From: Tragulus kanchil | Taxonomy: Eukaryota > Chordata > Mammalia > Artiodactyla > Tragulidae | Reading direction: 5' to 3' | NCBI GenBank assembly: GCA_022376925.1 | Contig: JAIOJX010000002.1 | Location: 132,814,831 to 132,878,830 of the forward strand | DNA length: 64,000 nucleotides | Shown here: in pieces, positions 21,796 through 33,439 of the stretch | How positions within the stretch are numbered: the stretch's first letter is position 1 | Layout of the letters: each line of letters opens with the position of its first letter | Notes under the pieces: model-generated | The model's input: the letters and a program-made list of their open reading frames with translations, nothing else | Databases searched by the model: none | What the model was told of the DNA's origin: nothing | Position numbers and translations under genes: made by a program

Positions 21796-22168
21796 GTACC
21801 CAAGTCAGCATGGATGGTCATTGAAAAACAAACCCTCACTTATCTATTTGGGTTCTTCTACCACTGTCCCTACCTAGGATGGTGGGAGTTATTGAAAATT
21901 GAGGTCTAGGTAAATAAAGCATGGATCCTGATAGAATTACTGCCTCAATGAAAAGGGGTTTAGAAAAATTATAGCCATCAGTCCAGGGTAACAAATTGGG
22001 GAATTTGTCACTTAGCAGGCCTCTGGGTTGGAAAATTACAAAATCACTTCATCCATGAGAAACCGAAATGCCGAGTCTGTACCTCATGGTAACGTTAAAC
22101 ATCAAATTTACATGACTGATTCCTGGATTCCTAATGTGAGAAACTCACCTTAAAAGTTTGTTCTCGGG

Positions 22169-22499
22169 GCTTCCCCTGGTGGTCCAGTGGGTAAGGACAC
22201 CGCCTTGAAGTGCAAGGGGCGCTGGTTCGATCCCTGGCCTGGGAAGATCCCACATGCCACAGAGCGGCTGGACCGATGTGTCCAATTACCGAGCCGGAGC
22301 TCTGGAGCGCATGCGCCCAGAGCCGGCGCTCTGCAAGGACAGACGCCACCACGATGGGAGGCCCACAGGAGCCAAAGAACAAAGATGGATGAAAATAGAG
22401 AAATGAAAGACCAATGGAAGTGGCCCGCCCGCTCCCCTCCCTCCCCAACCCGACCCCCACCCAAAATAAATAAATAAATAAATCTTTAAAAAAAAAAAA
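22169..22499 (+). mobile_element. long CHR-type SINE, well preserved
   Basis: A box, B box (GGTTCGATCCC), GCGCATGCGC at 22307-22316, the C-rich tail, (AAAT)4 and poly-A. Flanked by AAAAGTTTGTTCTC and AAAGTTTTTGTTCTC, a likely target duplication. Confidence 0.92.
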
Positions 22500-22639
22500 A
22501 AGTTTTTGTTCTCTACTGGTAAAATCCCCAAGGTTCCCTGCAGATACAAATGCAAAATTACTCTGCAATAACATTACCATAGCCTTAGGTTTCACGGGAT
22601 TTCTACAATATAAACAATCTCAACCAGGGTTTCACTCTC

Positions 22640-23014
22640 ATTAGAAAATTACAAATAGGAAGAAACTGTCAACCATGAGGAAGAGTCAGAAGACACTACA
22701 AACAATAAAATTAGCAACCCCAAGAATGCCAAGCAGTAGCACTATCTGAAAGACAGTAAATCCATTAAAAATTTTTTTCATGTAAATTTTTAAAGAGATT
22801 AAAAAAAATGGAAATTATCCAGAAGGAACAGGATACTATGGAAATAATAACAAGCAGATTTGAAAGAGAACCAAATAAAATGTCTGCCAACAAAACATGC
22901 GGTCACAGAAAATAAAAGCTCAACAAATATGTTAATGGATTAAACACCACTAAAAAGAGAATTGTTGCAATATAAGCTAGAGCTGAGAATCCTACCTAGA
23001 ATAAAGATCACTGG
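22640..23014 (+). mobile_element. L1M LINE, ORF1-region relic (first of three copies)
   Basis: Contains AATGGATTAAACACCACTAAA and AGAGAATTGTTGC in the order of the L1M ORF1 region. Frames are destroyed. The same stretch recurs at 23870-24244 and 25016-25390. Confidence 0.6.
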
Positions 23015-23397
23015 AAGTAAAGAAGATGTACCCAAGTCAGCATGGATGGTCATTGAAAAACAAACCCTCACTTATCTATTTGGGTTCTTCTACCACTGTC
23101 CCTACCTAGGATGGTGGGAGTTATTGAAAATTGAGGTCTAGGTAAATAAAGCATGGATCCTGATAGAATTACTGCCTCAATGAAAAGGGGTTTAGAAAAA
23201 TTATAGCCATCAGTCCAGGGTAACAAATTGGGGAATTTGTCACTTAGCAGGCCTCTGGGTTGGAAAATTACAAAATCACTTCATCCATGAGAAACCGAAA
23301 TGCCGAGTCTGTACCTCATGGTAACGTTAAACATCAAATTTACATGACTGATTCCTGGATTCCTAATGTGAGAAACTCACCTTAAAAGTTTGTTCTC

Positions 23398-23730
23398 GGG
23401 CTTCCCTGGTGGTCCAGTGGGTAAGGACACCGCCTTGAAGTGCAAGGGGCGCTGGTTCGATCCCTGGCCTGGGAAGATCCCACATGCCACAGAGCGGCTG
23501 GACCGATGTGTCCAATTACCGAGCCGGAGCTCTGGAGCGCATGCGCCCAGAGCCGGCGCTCTGCAAGGACAGACGCCACCACGATGGGAGGCCCACAGGA
23601 GCCAAAGAACAAAGATGGATGAAAATAGAGAAATGAAAGACCAATGGAAGTGGCCCGCCCGCTCCCCTCCCTCCCCAACCCGACCCCCACCCAAAATAAA
23701 TAAATAAATAAATCTTTAAAAAAAAAAAAA
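23398..23730 (+). mobile_element. long CHR-type SINE, second copy
   Basis: Copy of 22169-22499, palindrome at 23537-23546. Confidence 0.92.
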
Positions 23731-23744
23731 AGTTTTTGTTCTCT

Positions 23745-26033
23745 ACTGGTAAAATCCCCAAGGTTCCCTGCAGATACAAATGCAAAATTACTCTGCAATA
23801 ACATTACCATAGCCTTAGGTTTCACGGGATTTCTACAATATAAACAATCTCAACCAGGGTTTCACTCTCATTAGAAAATTACAAATAGGAAGAAACTGTC
23901 AACCATGAGGAAGAGTCAGAAGACACTACAAACAATAAAATTAGCAACCCCAAGAATGCCAAGCAGTAGCACTATCTGAAAGACAGTAAATCCATTAAAA
24001 ATTTTTTTCATGTAAATTTTTAAAGAGATTAAAAAAAATGGAAATTATCCAGAAGGAACAGGATACTATGGAAATAATAACAAGCAGATTTGAAAGAGAA
24101 CCAAATAAAATGTCTGCCAACAAAACATGCGGTCACAGAAAATAAAAGCTCAACAAATATGTTAATGGATTAAACACCACTAAAAAGAGAATTGTTGCAA
24201 TATAAGCTAGAGCTGAGAATCCTACCTAGAATAAAGATCACTGAGAAGAAGAGATGGAAAAGATGGATAAAAGAGATGGAGCACAGAATATGAGTTCTAG
24301 AAGGAAAAAATACAGAATGAGAAATAGGCAATCCAATGGAACTATTCAAAATTTAAGAAGCACAGTGAGCTCTGAATAGGATGAATAAATATAAATCCAC
24401 ATCTGTACACATCAAGCTAAAGTTGAAAAATAACCAGGAAAATATTAAAGACTATGAAATTATCTGCAAAAGGAAAAACAGAGCCACAATAGAAACCCAG
24501 AACAATGAAACAGTCCCTTCAACATTCTGAAAAAGAAAACTGTCAATCTAGAATTCCACACTCAGTTTAAATGTAAATAGTGAAGCTAATAAAAAAAAGA
24601 CTTGAAAAAACAAGAAAAGATTCAGTCAGGTAAATGTTCCTAAGAGATGTATTGCACTGAAAATATTCATTGTATTCAATGAATGCAGAAGGAAGGAGTA
24701 GGGTACCAGATGCATTACAAAGCCAACAAAGTGGTGACATCTACAGATTAAGAATTTCTCTTAAAAGTAGTAACTAATGTTGGGGGAGAGGGTAAAACCA
24801 GAGTGGAAATAAACTGAATAACAAAATGAATCAGATAAAAGGAAACTTCTAAAAGGTCTTTGTATTATTTTGGAGGAGAGTAGAAATTCCACTGGTAAAA
24901 TCCCCAAGGTTCCTGCAGATACAAATGCAAAATTACTCTGCAATAACATTACCATAGCCTTAGGTTTCACGGGATTTCTACAATATAAACAATCTCAACC
25001 AGGGTTTCACTCTCATTAGAAAATTACAAATAGGAAGAAACTGTCAACCATGAGGAAGAGTCAGAAGACACTACAAACAATAAAATTAGCAACCCCAAGA
25101 ATGCCAAGCAGTAGCACTATCTGAAAGACAGTAAATCCATTAAAAATTTTTTTCATGTAAATTTTTAAAGAGATTAAAAAAAATGGAAATTATCCAGAAG
25201 GAACAGGATACTATGGAAATAATAACAAGCAGATTTGAAAGAGAACCAAATAAAATGTCTGCCAACAAAACATGCGGTCACAGAAAATAAAAGCTCAACA
25301 AATATGTTAATGGATTAAACACCACTAAAAAGAGAATTGTTGCAATATAAGCTAGAGCTGAGAATCCTACCTAGAATAAAGATCACTGAGAAGAAGAGAT
25401 GGAAAAGATGGATAAAAGAGATGGAGCACAGAATATGAGTTCTAGAAGGAAAAAATACAGAATGAGAAATAGGCAATCCAATGGAACTATTCAAAATTTA
25501 AGAAGCACAGTGAGCTCTGAATAGGATGAATAAATATAAATCCACATCTGTACACATCAAGCTAAAGTTGAAAAATAACCAGGAAAATATTAAAGACTAT
25601 GAAATTATCTGCAAAAGGAAAAACAGAGCCACAATAGAAACCCAGAACAATGAAACAGTCCCTTCAACATTCTGAAAAAGAAAACTGTCAATCTAGAATT
25701 CCACACTCAGTTTAAATGTAAATAGTGAAGCTAATAAAAAAAAGACTTGAAAAAACAAGAAAAGATTCAGTCAGGTAAATGTTCCTAAGAGATGTATTGC
25801 ACTGAAAATATTCATTGTATTCAATGAATGCAGAAGGAAGGAGTAGGGTACCAGATGCATTACAAAGCCAACAAAGTGGTGACATCTACAGATTAAGAAT
25901 TTCTCTTAAAAGTAGTAACTAATGTTGGGGGAGAGGGTAAAACCAGAGTGGAAATAAACTGAATAACAAAAATGAATCAGATAAAAGGAAACTTCTAAAA
26001 GGTCTTTGTATTATTTTGGAGGAGAGTAGAAAT
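23745..26033 (+). repeat. tandem duplication G (23745-24890 / 24891-26033)
   Basis: Period 1146, overlapping the second copy of F, so 22515-23014 exists three times. One base differs in GGTTCCCTGCAG against GGTTCCTGCAG, and one A in ACAAAATGAATC against ACAAAAATGAATC. Confidence 0.95.
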
Positions 26034-26098
26034 AGTGATGAACTACAGAGATGAAGTATGCATATTAAAAACTTAAGGGAAACTAAAAGAATAGAAAT
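23870..26098 (+). mobile_element. L1M LINE, ORF1 to inter-ORF region, doubled by G
   Basis: L1M landmarks in order: AGAAGCACAGTGAGCTCTGA, AAATCCACATCTGTACACATC, CTGTCAATCTAGAATTCCAC, and a GCAGAAGGAAGGAG block followed by ISR-like sequence. It continues after a SINE at 26404. No intact frame. Confidence 0.75.
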
Positions 26099-26106
26099 AA
26101 AATGTA

Positions 26107-26393
26107 TAGGGCTTTCCTGGTGGTCCAGTGGGTAAGTAGTCCACCTTGCAGTGCAAGGGGCACTGGTTCGACCCCTGGCCCGGGAAGATCCCACGTGCCG
26201 CAGAATGAATAGACTGATGTGTCCAATTATGAGCCAGTGCTCTGGAGCACATGTGCCCAGAGCTGGTGCTCTGCAATGAGAGAGACCACTGCGATGGGAG
26301 GCCCACACAGGCCAAAGCATAAATATGGATGAAAATAAATAAATGAAAAAACAATGAGGTCAAAAATTTTTTAAAAAGGTTACTTAAAAAAAG
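26107..26393 (+). mobile_element. long CHR-type SINE
   Basis: Flanked by aaaatgtata at 26099-26108 and 26394-26403. The body matches the family, with the palindrome decayed (GAGCACATGTGCCC). After the A-rich end the tail runs on through ACAATGAGGTCAAAAATT and a second A tract. Confidence 0.88.
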
Positions 26394-26403
26394 AAAATGT
26401 ATA

Positions 26404-27260
26404 ACTTCTAAAACAGTAGAGAGGAAAGGCTATCTATTTCAATATAAAAGAAGTAAATAGAAACTATAAAATATAAAATAAAATCACAAAATAAGATGGT
26501 GAAAACAAATCAAAATGTGCAGATATAATAGATGTAAGGATTCTTCAATGGATAAAAACATGTATACAAGCACTATTTATTAAAGATACACCTAAAAAGT
26601 AATTTTTGAAAGTAATGGGATGGAAAAAAGATATCCCGGCTAAATATTAATAAGAAGTCTGATGTATCAATAGTAGAATTATTATTTAAGACAACAAAGC
26701 TTAATTATGGATAAATATGACTGCTATATAATTACTAATGGGAAAATACACCAGTAAAATACAAGTACCTAAATCTATAGTCAACTAATAACATAACTTC
26801 AAAACATATAAAGCAAATGTGAGATAGTCACAGGATTATTGACTCAAAGGACATGAGTTTGAGCAAACTCTGGAAGATAATGAAGGACAGGGAAGCCTGG
26901 TGTGCTGCAGTTCGAGGGTCACAACGCGTCAGACACGACTGAGTAACTCAATAACAGTCATAGAGAAAAATTTTAATAAACATGTCTCCGAAACGGACAC
27001 ACAAAGGAAATGAAAAATATGGTTTTGCTATTTTGATCATCATAACTAACAAACTTGGTCTAATGAGCATGTTTAGGATATAAAACTTAAAAATTTGAAT
27101 ATATTCTTGTTAAGCACTGATGGAATAATTACAGAAAATTTCCAAGGCTACAAAGCTAGTCTCAAAAAATACCAAAAAATCAGTATCAAGTAGACTGCTT
27201 CCTTGACAATGCAAAACTTGGGAATTAAAGGGCAGAAAGGCAGTCCAATCCAGTCCTCAC
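26404..27260 (+). mobile_element. L1M LINE, 5' ORF2 region relic
   Basis: Continuation of the L1 above: GATGGAAAAAAGATATCCCG, AACTAATAACATAACTTCAAA, then after a BovB tail insert (26833-26955) ACAAACTTGGTCTAATGAGC and GCTACAAAGCTAGTCTC. These match the endonuclease-coding part of ORF2 in order, but frames are broken. Confidence 0.75.
26833..26955 (+). mobile_element. Bov-A / BovB 3' tail fragment
   Basis: ATTGACTCAAAGGACATGAG, GGAAGCCTGGTGTGCTGCAG, TCAGACACGACTGAGTAAC. This is the terminal BovB-type sequence only, so it is 5'-truncated. Confidence 0.88.
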
Positions 27261-27272
27261 CCCAGTGGGAAA

Positions 27273-27772
27273 GGGTCAGTGCTCAGTCATGTCTGACTCT
27301 GACTCTTTGCAACCTCATGGACTGTAGCCCACTGGACTCCTCTGTCCATGGAATTCTCCAGGCAAAAAAGGCTAGAGTGGGGTTTCCCTGGTGGTCCAGT
27401 GGGTAAAGAGTCTGCCCTGCCGTGCAAGGGGCACCAGTACAATCCCTGGCTCAGGAAGATGCCACATGCCGCGGATGAGCTGAACCGGTGTGTCCAATTA
27501 CAAGCCAGTGCTCTGCAGCGCATGCGCCCAAGGTAGGTGCTCGGCAACGAGAGAGGCACTGTGATTGGAGGCCCACACAAGCCAAAAAATTAAGATGGAT
27601 GAAAATAAATAAATGAAGGACCAGGAAAAGAGGCCAAAATTAAAAAAAAAAAAAAAAAAAAAAGGCTGGAGTGGGCAGCCATTCCCTTCTCCAGGGGATC
27701 TTTCTGACCTAATCAAACTCTGCTCTCCTGTATTGCAGGTAGATTCTTTACCATCTGAGCCACCAAGGAAGC
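27273..27772 (-). mobile_element. Bov-tA SINE, interrupted
   Basis: Minus-strand Bov-tA in two parts, 27273-27380 and 27664-27772, split by a CHR-type SINE. Its own target duplication ccccagtgggaaa is seen at about 27261-27273 and 27773-27785. Confidence 0.9.
27381..27663 (+). mobile_element. long CHR-type SINE nested in Bov-tA
   Basis: Inserted with the duplication aaaaaaggctagagtgg (about 27364-27380) and aaaaaaggctggagtgg (about 27657-27674). The palindrome GCGCATGCGC is intact at 27518-27527, although the body is otherwise moderately diverged. Poly-A at 27642-27663. Confidence 0.92.
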
Positions 27773-27837
27773 CCCCAGTGGGAAACTATTATACTTTTAA
27801 ACAATTCATATGTCAAAGAAGTCTGAGGGAAATTTTA

Positions 27838-28161
27838 TTTTTAAATTTTATTTATTTATCTTTTTTTTGCGGGGGTCGGGTTGGGGAGGGTGGGGAGCAG
27901 GCGGGCCACTTCTGTTGGTCTTTCATTTGTCTATTTTCATCCGTCTTTGTTCTTTGGCTCTTATGGGCCTCCCATCGCGGTGGCCTCTGTTGTCGCAGAG
28001 CACCGGCTCTGGGCGCATGCGCTCCAGAGCTCCGGCTCGGTAATTGGACACATCGGTCCAGCAGCTCCGCGGCACGTGGGATCTTCCCAGGCCAGGGATC
28101 GAACTGGCGCCCCTTGCACCTCAAGGCGGTGTCCTTACCCACTGGACCACCAGGGGAAGCC
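27838..28161 (-). mobile_element. long CHR-type SINE, well preserved
   Basis: Full minus-strand copy with the perfect 15-bp duplication ctgagggaaatttta at 27823-27837 and 28162-28176. GCGCATGCGC is at 28013-28022. A 60-100 residue frame across it is only a read-through of the SINE. Confidence 0.94.
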
Positions 28162-28176
28162 CTGAGGGAAATTTTA

Positions 28177-28785
28177 AAACATTTAGACATGAACAACAAT
28201 GAAAGATACTTCCTCTTAAAACATTGCAAATACTGACTCTGAAAATTCATACGGAAGAGTAAAACTTAAAGTTCAATAAGAATGGGGCGAATGCAAAGTA
28301 AAAGAGAAATGATATCCTTTTACACCTATCCATGTGGCAAAAACGTTGGAAAAAGTCTGATGATGACATGCATTGACCAGGATATGAGATAATGGAAACC
28401 TCAACACTACTGCTAGCAATGTAAATGCTAGAGCTGCTCTGAAGCATCGATAAAGTAGCACCTGCATGCTCCCAATCTCAGAATTCTCAACACATGCCCT
28501 GGATTGGCCATTACCCATCAGGGAGTTGTAAAGTCAAAAGGGTCCTAAATAGCCTTCAAAGTAAAAGAAGGTGCAATATAAGGGGCTTCCTAGGTGGTAC
28601 TAGTGGTAAAAAATCTGCCTGCCAATGCAGGAGACGCAAAGATGCAGGTTTGATCCCTGGGTCGGGGAGATCTCCTGGAGTAAGAAATGGCAACCCCCTC
28701 CAGTATTTTTGCCTGGAAAAATCCCATGGACAGAGGAGCCTGCAGGGCCACAGTCCATGGGGCCTCACAGATTCAGACACAACTG

Positions 28786-28821
<36 letters not shown>

Positions 28822-29450
28822 GCACAATATACATAGTAAGATTAAGTCTTGGTTTTGTAAAAATTGTGTGTGTATGTGTTGGTGGCAATGTAAACATGCT
28901 TTCTAGGGGTTGGTCGTGGGAAAAAAATTGAAGAAGTTAATAGACAATTCCCTAAAGAAATTCACCTTTGTACATAAGGAAGTAGAGATAGGAGTGTTCA
29001 CTGCAGTGTTGCTTGTAATAGTGATGACTTAAAACAGCCCGAAGTGCGCTGAAAACAGTTGTATTTATATACTTGGTGGAATACTGTCCTGCAGTTGAAT
29101 AAATAAGAATCCAGATCTACATTTCCGAGCATTGAGAAATCTCAAAAATCACGATGTTGAAAATATGGAGAACATGGCATCATTTCTCCAAATTACTCAA
29201 CATGCCTCCATCTGTAGTCAGAGTCCTGAAATGTTCACAAAAAGTACACATACCAGCTTCACAATCCGTTTACCTCTGAGGAGGAAGCTTGGGTGGGGAC
29301 CCAGGGAGTGCCCACAGGGAAGGGCTGTGTTTTGTTTCACCTGTGACATTCTACATGCAAACAAATCTGAAGCAAGGACAGGAAACTATGAATGCCTGTA
29401 TCATTTGGGTGCCAGGTACACTGAGGTCTGTTATTTACTGTATATCTGAG
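28177..29450 (+). mobile_element. L1M LINE, 3' part, interrupted by Bov-tA
   Basis: Resumes the same L1: TATCCTTTTACACCTATCC, CATGTGGCAAAAACG, then after the SINE GTGTTCACTGCAGTGTTGC, TTGTAATAGTGATGAC, GGTGGAATACTGTCC and TTGAGAAATCTCAAAAATC, as in the L1 3' region. The right limit is approximate. Confidence 0.7.
28582..28820 (+). mobile_element. Bov-tA SINE with (CA)n tail
   Basis: GGGGCTTCCTAGGTGGTACTAG head and a full Bov-A body. It ends in about 16 CA units (28788-28820), the common microsatellite cradle of these SINEs. Confidence 0.93.
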
Positions 29451-30618
29451 ATCAGCTCATAAATGAAAACTTAAAAATTAAAGTGATGACAATAAACATA
29501 TCATGAGAGTATCACTTACCTAGCCAAGATTCCCAAGGCACAGGACCAGCTGAAAGGCTGGTGCTCTGGGCTGTTGGAAGAGGATGCTTGTTGGTATTTA
29601 ACTTGGGGGACAGGGAGAAAATGTAAATTTGTACCACACACTTCGACAAAATCAATAGAGGTAATTTCCTGATGCACAGCCATAGATGTGCACAAACCCA
29701 GACTGATTTAAGAGAGTATCTACATAGAGGGGGGCTGGACAACCTGGGGCCTGAATTATTCAGCATCTGTCTCACAGCTCCGTTGCTTGGGCTTCAGTTG
29801 GGATGTGATGGGGAAGCCTGAATTCAGCTGCTGGACTGGCCTCAGCTCAGATGCTCTGACAACCACAGACCCGTGATGAATGATAATTGTGTTTTCTCTA
29901 CATCAGTGTATGGAAATCTGTTTACAGATTTGGATTACAAATTCTGGAAGCTTAATATGTCTAATGATGTGGGGCCGGTCTTAAAGGGCTCTGCACTATT
30001 TTAACCACGACAGTGCCTAAATTCTGGGCATTGTGAAATGAACTGATGTTTGCCTCCTGGAATTCACTTCAGTAAACACTTGAAATATGTCATCCACCCC
30101 CTCCCCCAATTCCTTGTCTTATTCAGAAAAAAAGTGGCAAAGGGAAAAAGGCAGGCCTTTGGGAAAGACTATACCAAATGACAGTCTTTCTCTCCTAGGT
30201 TTATAGGAGACCAGTAATTCCAAAATTCATAACCGACATCCCTGCCAGACAGAGGGCAACCCAAAGGGTCTCATTTGTGCCTATCTAAGACTGAAACGAC
30301 TGGTCATGAAGTTCAGTTCTAACAGGATTAAAAAAATTCAGCACCAGGAGGATGGCTACAAAATCAAAAGGTGCTGAGTGACATACCCATTAGAAAAAGA
30401 AAACTGAATTAGCAATGACATTTTTTTGGCCTGAGGCCTTTTATTTTTTTTGGCTGTGAAAATAAAGACAAACTTTGATCTCTTCTGCTCAGAACCTGAC
30501 GAAGACATCAAGGCCAGAATATTGCCTCTAATCTTATTTGTTATTTCCAGACTGTATCCCCTGGGCCCCTCTGCTCCTAGAGGACGGGCTGTGTGCCTCT
30601 CCAAGTGGACATCCCATG
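29451..30618. other. no gene seen
   Basis: About 1.2 kb unduplicated unique-looking DNA. No homology, splice pattern or long frame that I can support. Confidence 0.5.
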
Positions 30619-31269
30619 CTTCCGTGACAGCCACCCCATCCGAGAAGTCATGCTCGGTGCTCCAAAGGGCTCTTGCGATGGTGGAGGGAGGCAGCCACCA
30701 GTCTGGCCAAGGCTCTCAAGATTTACGTGTGCTTCCTCTCTGTGGTAAAAACCATCACTAGTGGAAGTAAAATATACACGAAGGCAGGGAAATCACCGCC
30801 TGGTGAATACAGAATGATAAAAGAACAAGCAATGTCTTTCCTGTTCTTCAGCGGAAAACTTCATTATGTTTTCAGGGGGGAAAAGTTAATGAAAGGAGAC
30901 CTGTCGCTAGACACGATCTAAACACGTCTTTGACATTTTGAAGATACAAAAATTGTGCGGCAAGTATTTATGCAGGAACAACAACAAAAAAAAGATCTCC
31001 AAAATCCATCACAAAAGCCAGAGAAAACAAAATACATATTAAAGAAAGATGCTGAGTGCTTTGGATCTTTCCACTTCAGCACTGAAGGCCATGATAGACT
31101 CAAGAGGCGCCTGGACCACTCTGAGCAGAGACAACTGTGACTCCACACGCATCCACACTGGCATTCAGGAGGAGGACAATAGAAAGCACGCGACAGATCC
31201 TGGCAGAGGGAACCGCGTTGCAAAGATCTGCAACTGAAAAGACCTTGGTGTGTAAAGCTTTGAAATAGG
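30619..31269. other. unassigned sequence, repeated from about 31762
   Basis: No supported gene. An open frame of about 100 residues exists on each strand but has no recognisable domain. Confidence 0.45.
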
Positions 31270-31650
31270 AAAGGTTTGGAGTTTTTCTAAGGGTTTGGAG
31301 GAAAGGAGTGAAGTGATTTGAGGAATGTTCTTAAAAATATTAATCTAGCCTGCTCTGTATGGAGCAGACCAGGGGGCTAACAGTAGGGTGGGTGTATGGA
31401 TAAGGAGGTTTTTGCATATGCTGGGCAAGAAGTGAGGAAGGCCTGGACTGGTAGATGATGCTTGGGAGGTGGGGGATGAGGGGAAGAGGTCCTCGAATAT
31501 GAGCTCTCTTTTATAGGAGGGTGATGTCACAGGGCTTGGGGATAGGTAAGCCAGGAGGGTGCTTGGAGATGGGGCGGGCTCAAGGAAGGTGGCCAGGCTT
31601 GAGGTTTGAGCACTAAGAAGAGGGCTGCCATTTACGGAAGTGGTGGGGGC
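31270..31650. mobile_element. ancient unassigned interspersed repeat
   Basis: The order AATATTAATCTAGCCTGCTC, GGAGCAGACCAGGGGGCTAA, AGGAAGGCCTGGACTGGTAG, GCTGCCATTTACGGAAGTGG follows a widespread old mammalian repeat that I cannot name. The copy is at about 32384-32764. Confidence 0.45.
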
Positions 31651-32962
31651 ACACATTTAGGCACTGGTTTGGAACCCATTAAGTTTGAGTGCCCGTGATT
31701 TCCAAGTGTTGTGGTCAAGGGGGCACTAAGCAACGCAGGGCTGCCCCCTTTACCTGGAACTCTGACAGCCACCCCTCCGAGAATTTAATCTTGCGATGGT
31801 GGAGGAGGCCGCCCCCAGTCCGGCCAAGGCTCTCAAGATTTACGTGTGCTTCCTCTCTGTGGTAAAAACCATCACTAGTGGAAGTAAAATATACACGAAG
31901 GCAGGGAAATCACCGCCTGGTGAATACAGAATGATAAAAGAACAAGCAATGTCTTTCCTGTTCTTCAGCGGAAAACTTCATTATGTTTTCAGGGGGGAAA
32001 AGTTAATGAAAGGAGACCTGTCGCTAGACACGATCTAAACACGTCTTTGACATTTTGAAGATACAAAAATTGTGCGGCAAGTATTTATGCAGGAACAACA
32101 AAAAAAAGATCTCCAAAATCCATCACAAAAGCCAGAGAAAACAAAATACATATTAAAGAAAGATGCTGAGTGCTTTGGATCTTTCCACTTCAGCACTGAA
32201 GGCCATGATAGACTCAAGAGGCGCCTGGACCACTCTGAGCAGAGACAACTGTGACTCCACACGCATCCACACTGGCATTCAGGAGGAGGACAATAGAAAG
32301 CACGCGACAGATCCTGGCAGAGGGAACCGCGTTGCAAAGATCTGCAACTGAAAAGACCTTGGTGTGTAAAGCTTTGAAATAGGAAAGGTTTGGAGTTTTT
32401 CTAAGGGTTTGGAGGAAAGGAGTGAAGTGATTTGAGGAATGTTCTTAAAAATATTAATCTAGCCTGCTCTGTATGGAGCAGACCAGGGGGCTAACAGTAG
32501 GGTGGGTGTATGGATAAGGAGGTTTTTGCATATGCTGGGCAAGAAGTGAGGAAGGCCTGGACTGGTAGATGATGCTTGGGAGGTGGGGGATGAGGGGAAG
32601 AGGTCCTCGAATATGAGCTCTCTTTTATAGGAGGGTGATGTCACAGGGCTTGGGGATAGGTAAGCCAGGAGGGTGCTTGGAGATGGGGCGGGCTCAAGGA
32701 AGGTGGCCAGGCTTGAGGTTTGAGCACTAAGAAGAGGGCTGCCATTTACGGAAGTGGTGGGGGCACACATTTAGGCACTGGTTTGGAACCCATTAAGTTT
32801 GAGTGCCCGTGATTTCCAAGTGTTGTGGTCAAGGAGGCAGCTAGGGATGCAAGTCTGGAATCATGAAAGATAGCCTCATCCCCACACCTCTCTGCCTCCC
32901 CTTCACCATTCTCCTAAAACATTGACCCCATGGAACTCTTATATTGTGATCAATTGTTGTTT

Positions 32963-33248
32963 GGTTTTTTTTGGGGGGGGGGTGTTGGCGAAGGAGTGGG
33001 GCAGGCGGGCCACTTCTATTGGTTTTTCATTTATCTATTTTCATCCATCTTGTTCTTTGGCCCATGTGGGCCTCCCATCGCTGTGGCCTCTGTTGTCGCA
33101 GAGCACCGGCTCTGGGCGCATGCGCTCCAGAGCTCCGGCTCGGTAGCTGGACACATCGGTCCAGCCCTGGGAAGCCAGGCCAGGGATCGAACCGGCGCCC
33201 CTTGCACTGCAAGGCGGTGTCCTTACCCACTGGACCACCAGGGAAGCC
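32963..33248 (-). mobile_element. long CHR-type SINE
   Basis: Minus strand with a T/G-rich start, GCGCATGCGC at 33116-33125, and the B-box complement GGGATCGAACC. It has an internal loss of about 20 bp near 33165 (GGTCCAGCCCTGGGAAGCC). Flanked by CAATTGTTGTT and CAGTTGTTGTT. Confidence 0.88.
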
Positions 33249-33388
33249 TCAGTTGTTGTTGTTTTGTCACTAAGTCGTGTCCGACTCTTTTGCAACTTCC
33301 TGGACTGTAGCCCTCTAGGCTCTTCTGTCACTAGGGTTTCCCAGGCAAGAATACTGGAGTGGGTTGCCACTTCCTTCTCTGGAGGATC
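33249..33388 (-). mobile_element. Bov-tA/Bov-A SINE, 5'-truncated
   Basis: CACTAAGTCGTGTCCGACTC, CCAGGCAAGAATACTGGAG, TTGCCACTTCCTTCTCTGG. The tRNA-like head is missing. Confidence 0.88.
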
Positions 33389-33439
33389 AATAAATGCCCC
33401 TATATCCTCAGTCTCCTCTGCACCAGACTCACTTGCTCC

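Larger units (their letters stand above)
21796..24244 (+). repeat. tandem duplication F (21796-23014 / 23028-24244)
   Basis: Period about 1232, the longest in the set. A 13-base non-matching spacer (23015-23027) separates the copies. Differences are homopolymer type, for example GGGGCTTCCCCTGG against GGGCTTCCCTGG. Confidence 0.95.
30619..32835 (+). repeat. tandem duplication H (30619-31720 / 31762-32835)
   Basis: Period about 1114-1118. About 40 bases (31721-31761) at the junction match neither copy well. The second copy starts with a 24-base loss after ACCCCTCCGAGAA. A CAA repeat differs (AACAACAACAAAAAAAAG against AACAACAAAAAAAG). Confidence 0.93.

Noticed and set aside
27613..28236. Open frame of 207 codons on the plus strand
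   Set aside because: It starts in a poly-A tract of one SINE and crosses another SINE in antisense. Chance read-through.
30619..32835. Duplicated gene with ~100-codon frames
   Set aside because: Frames are short and exist on both strands; the part after 31270 follows an old repeat. No splice or domain evidence.
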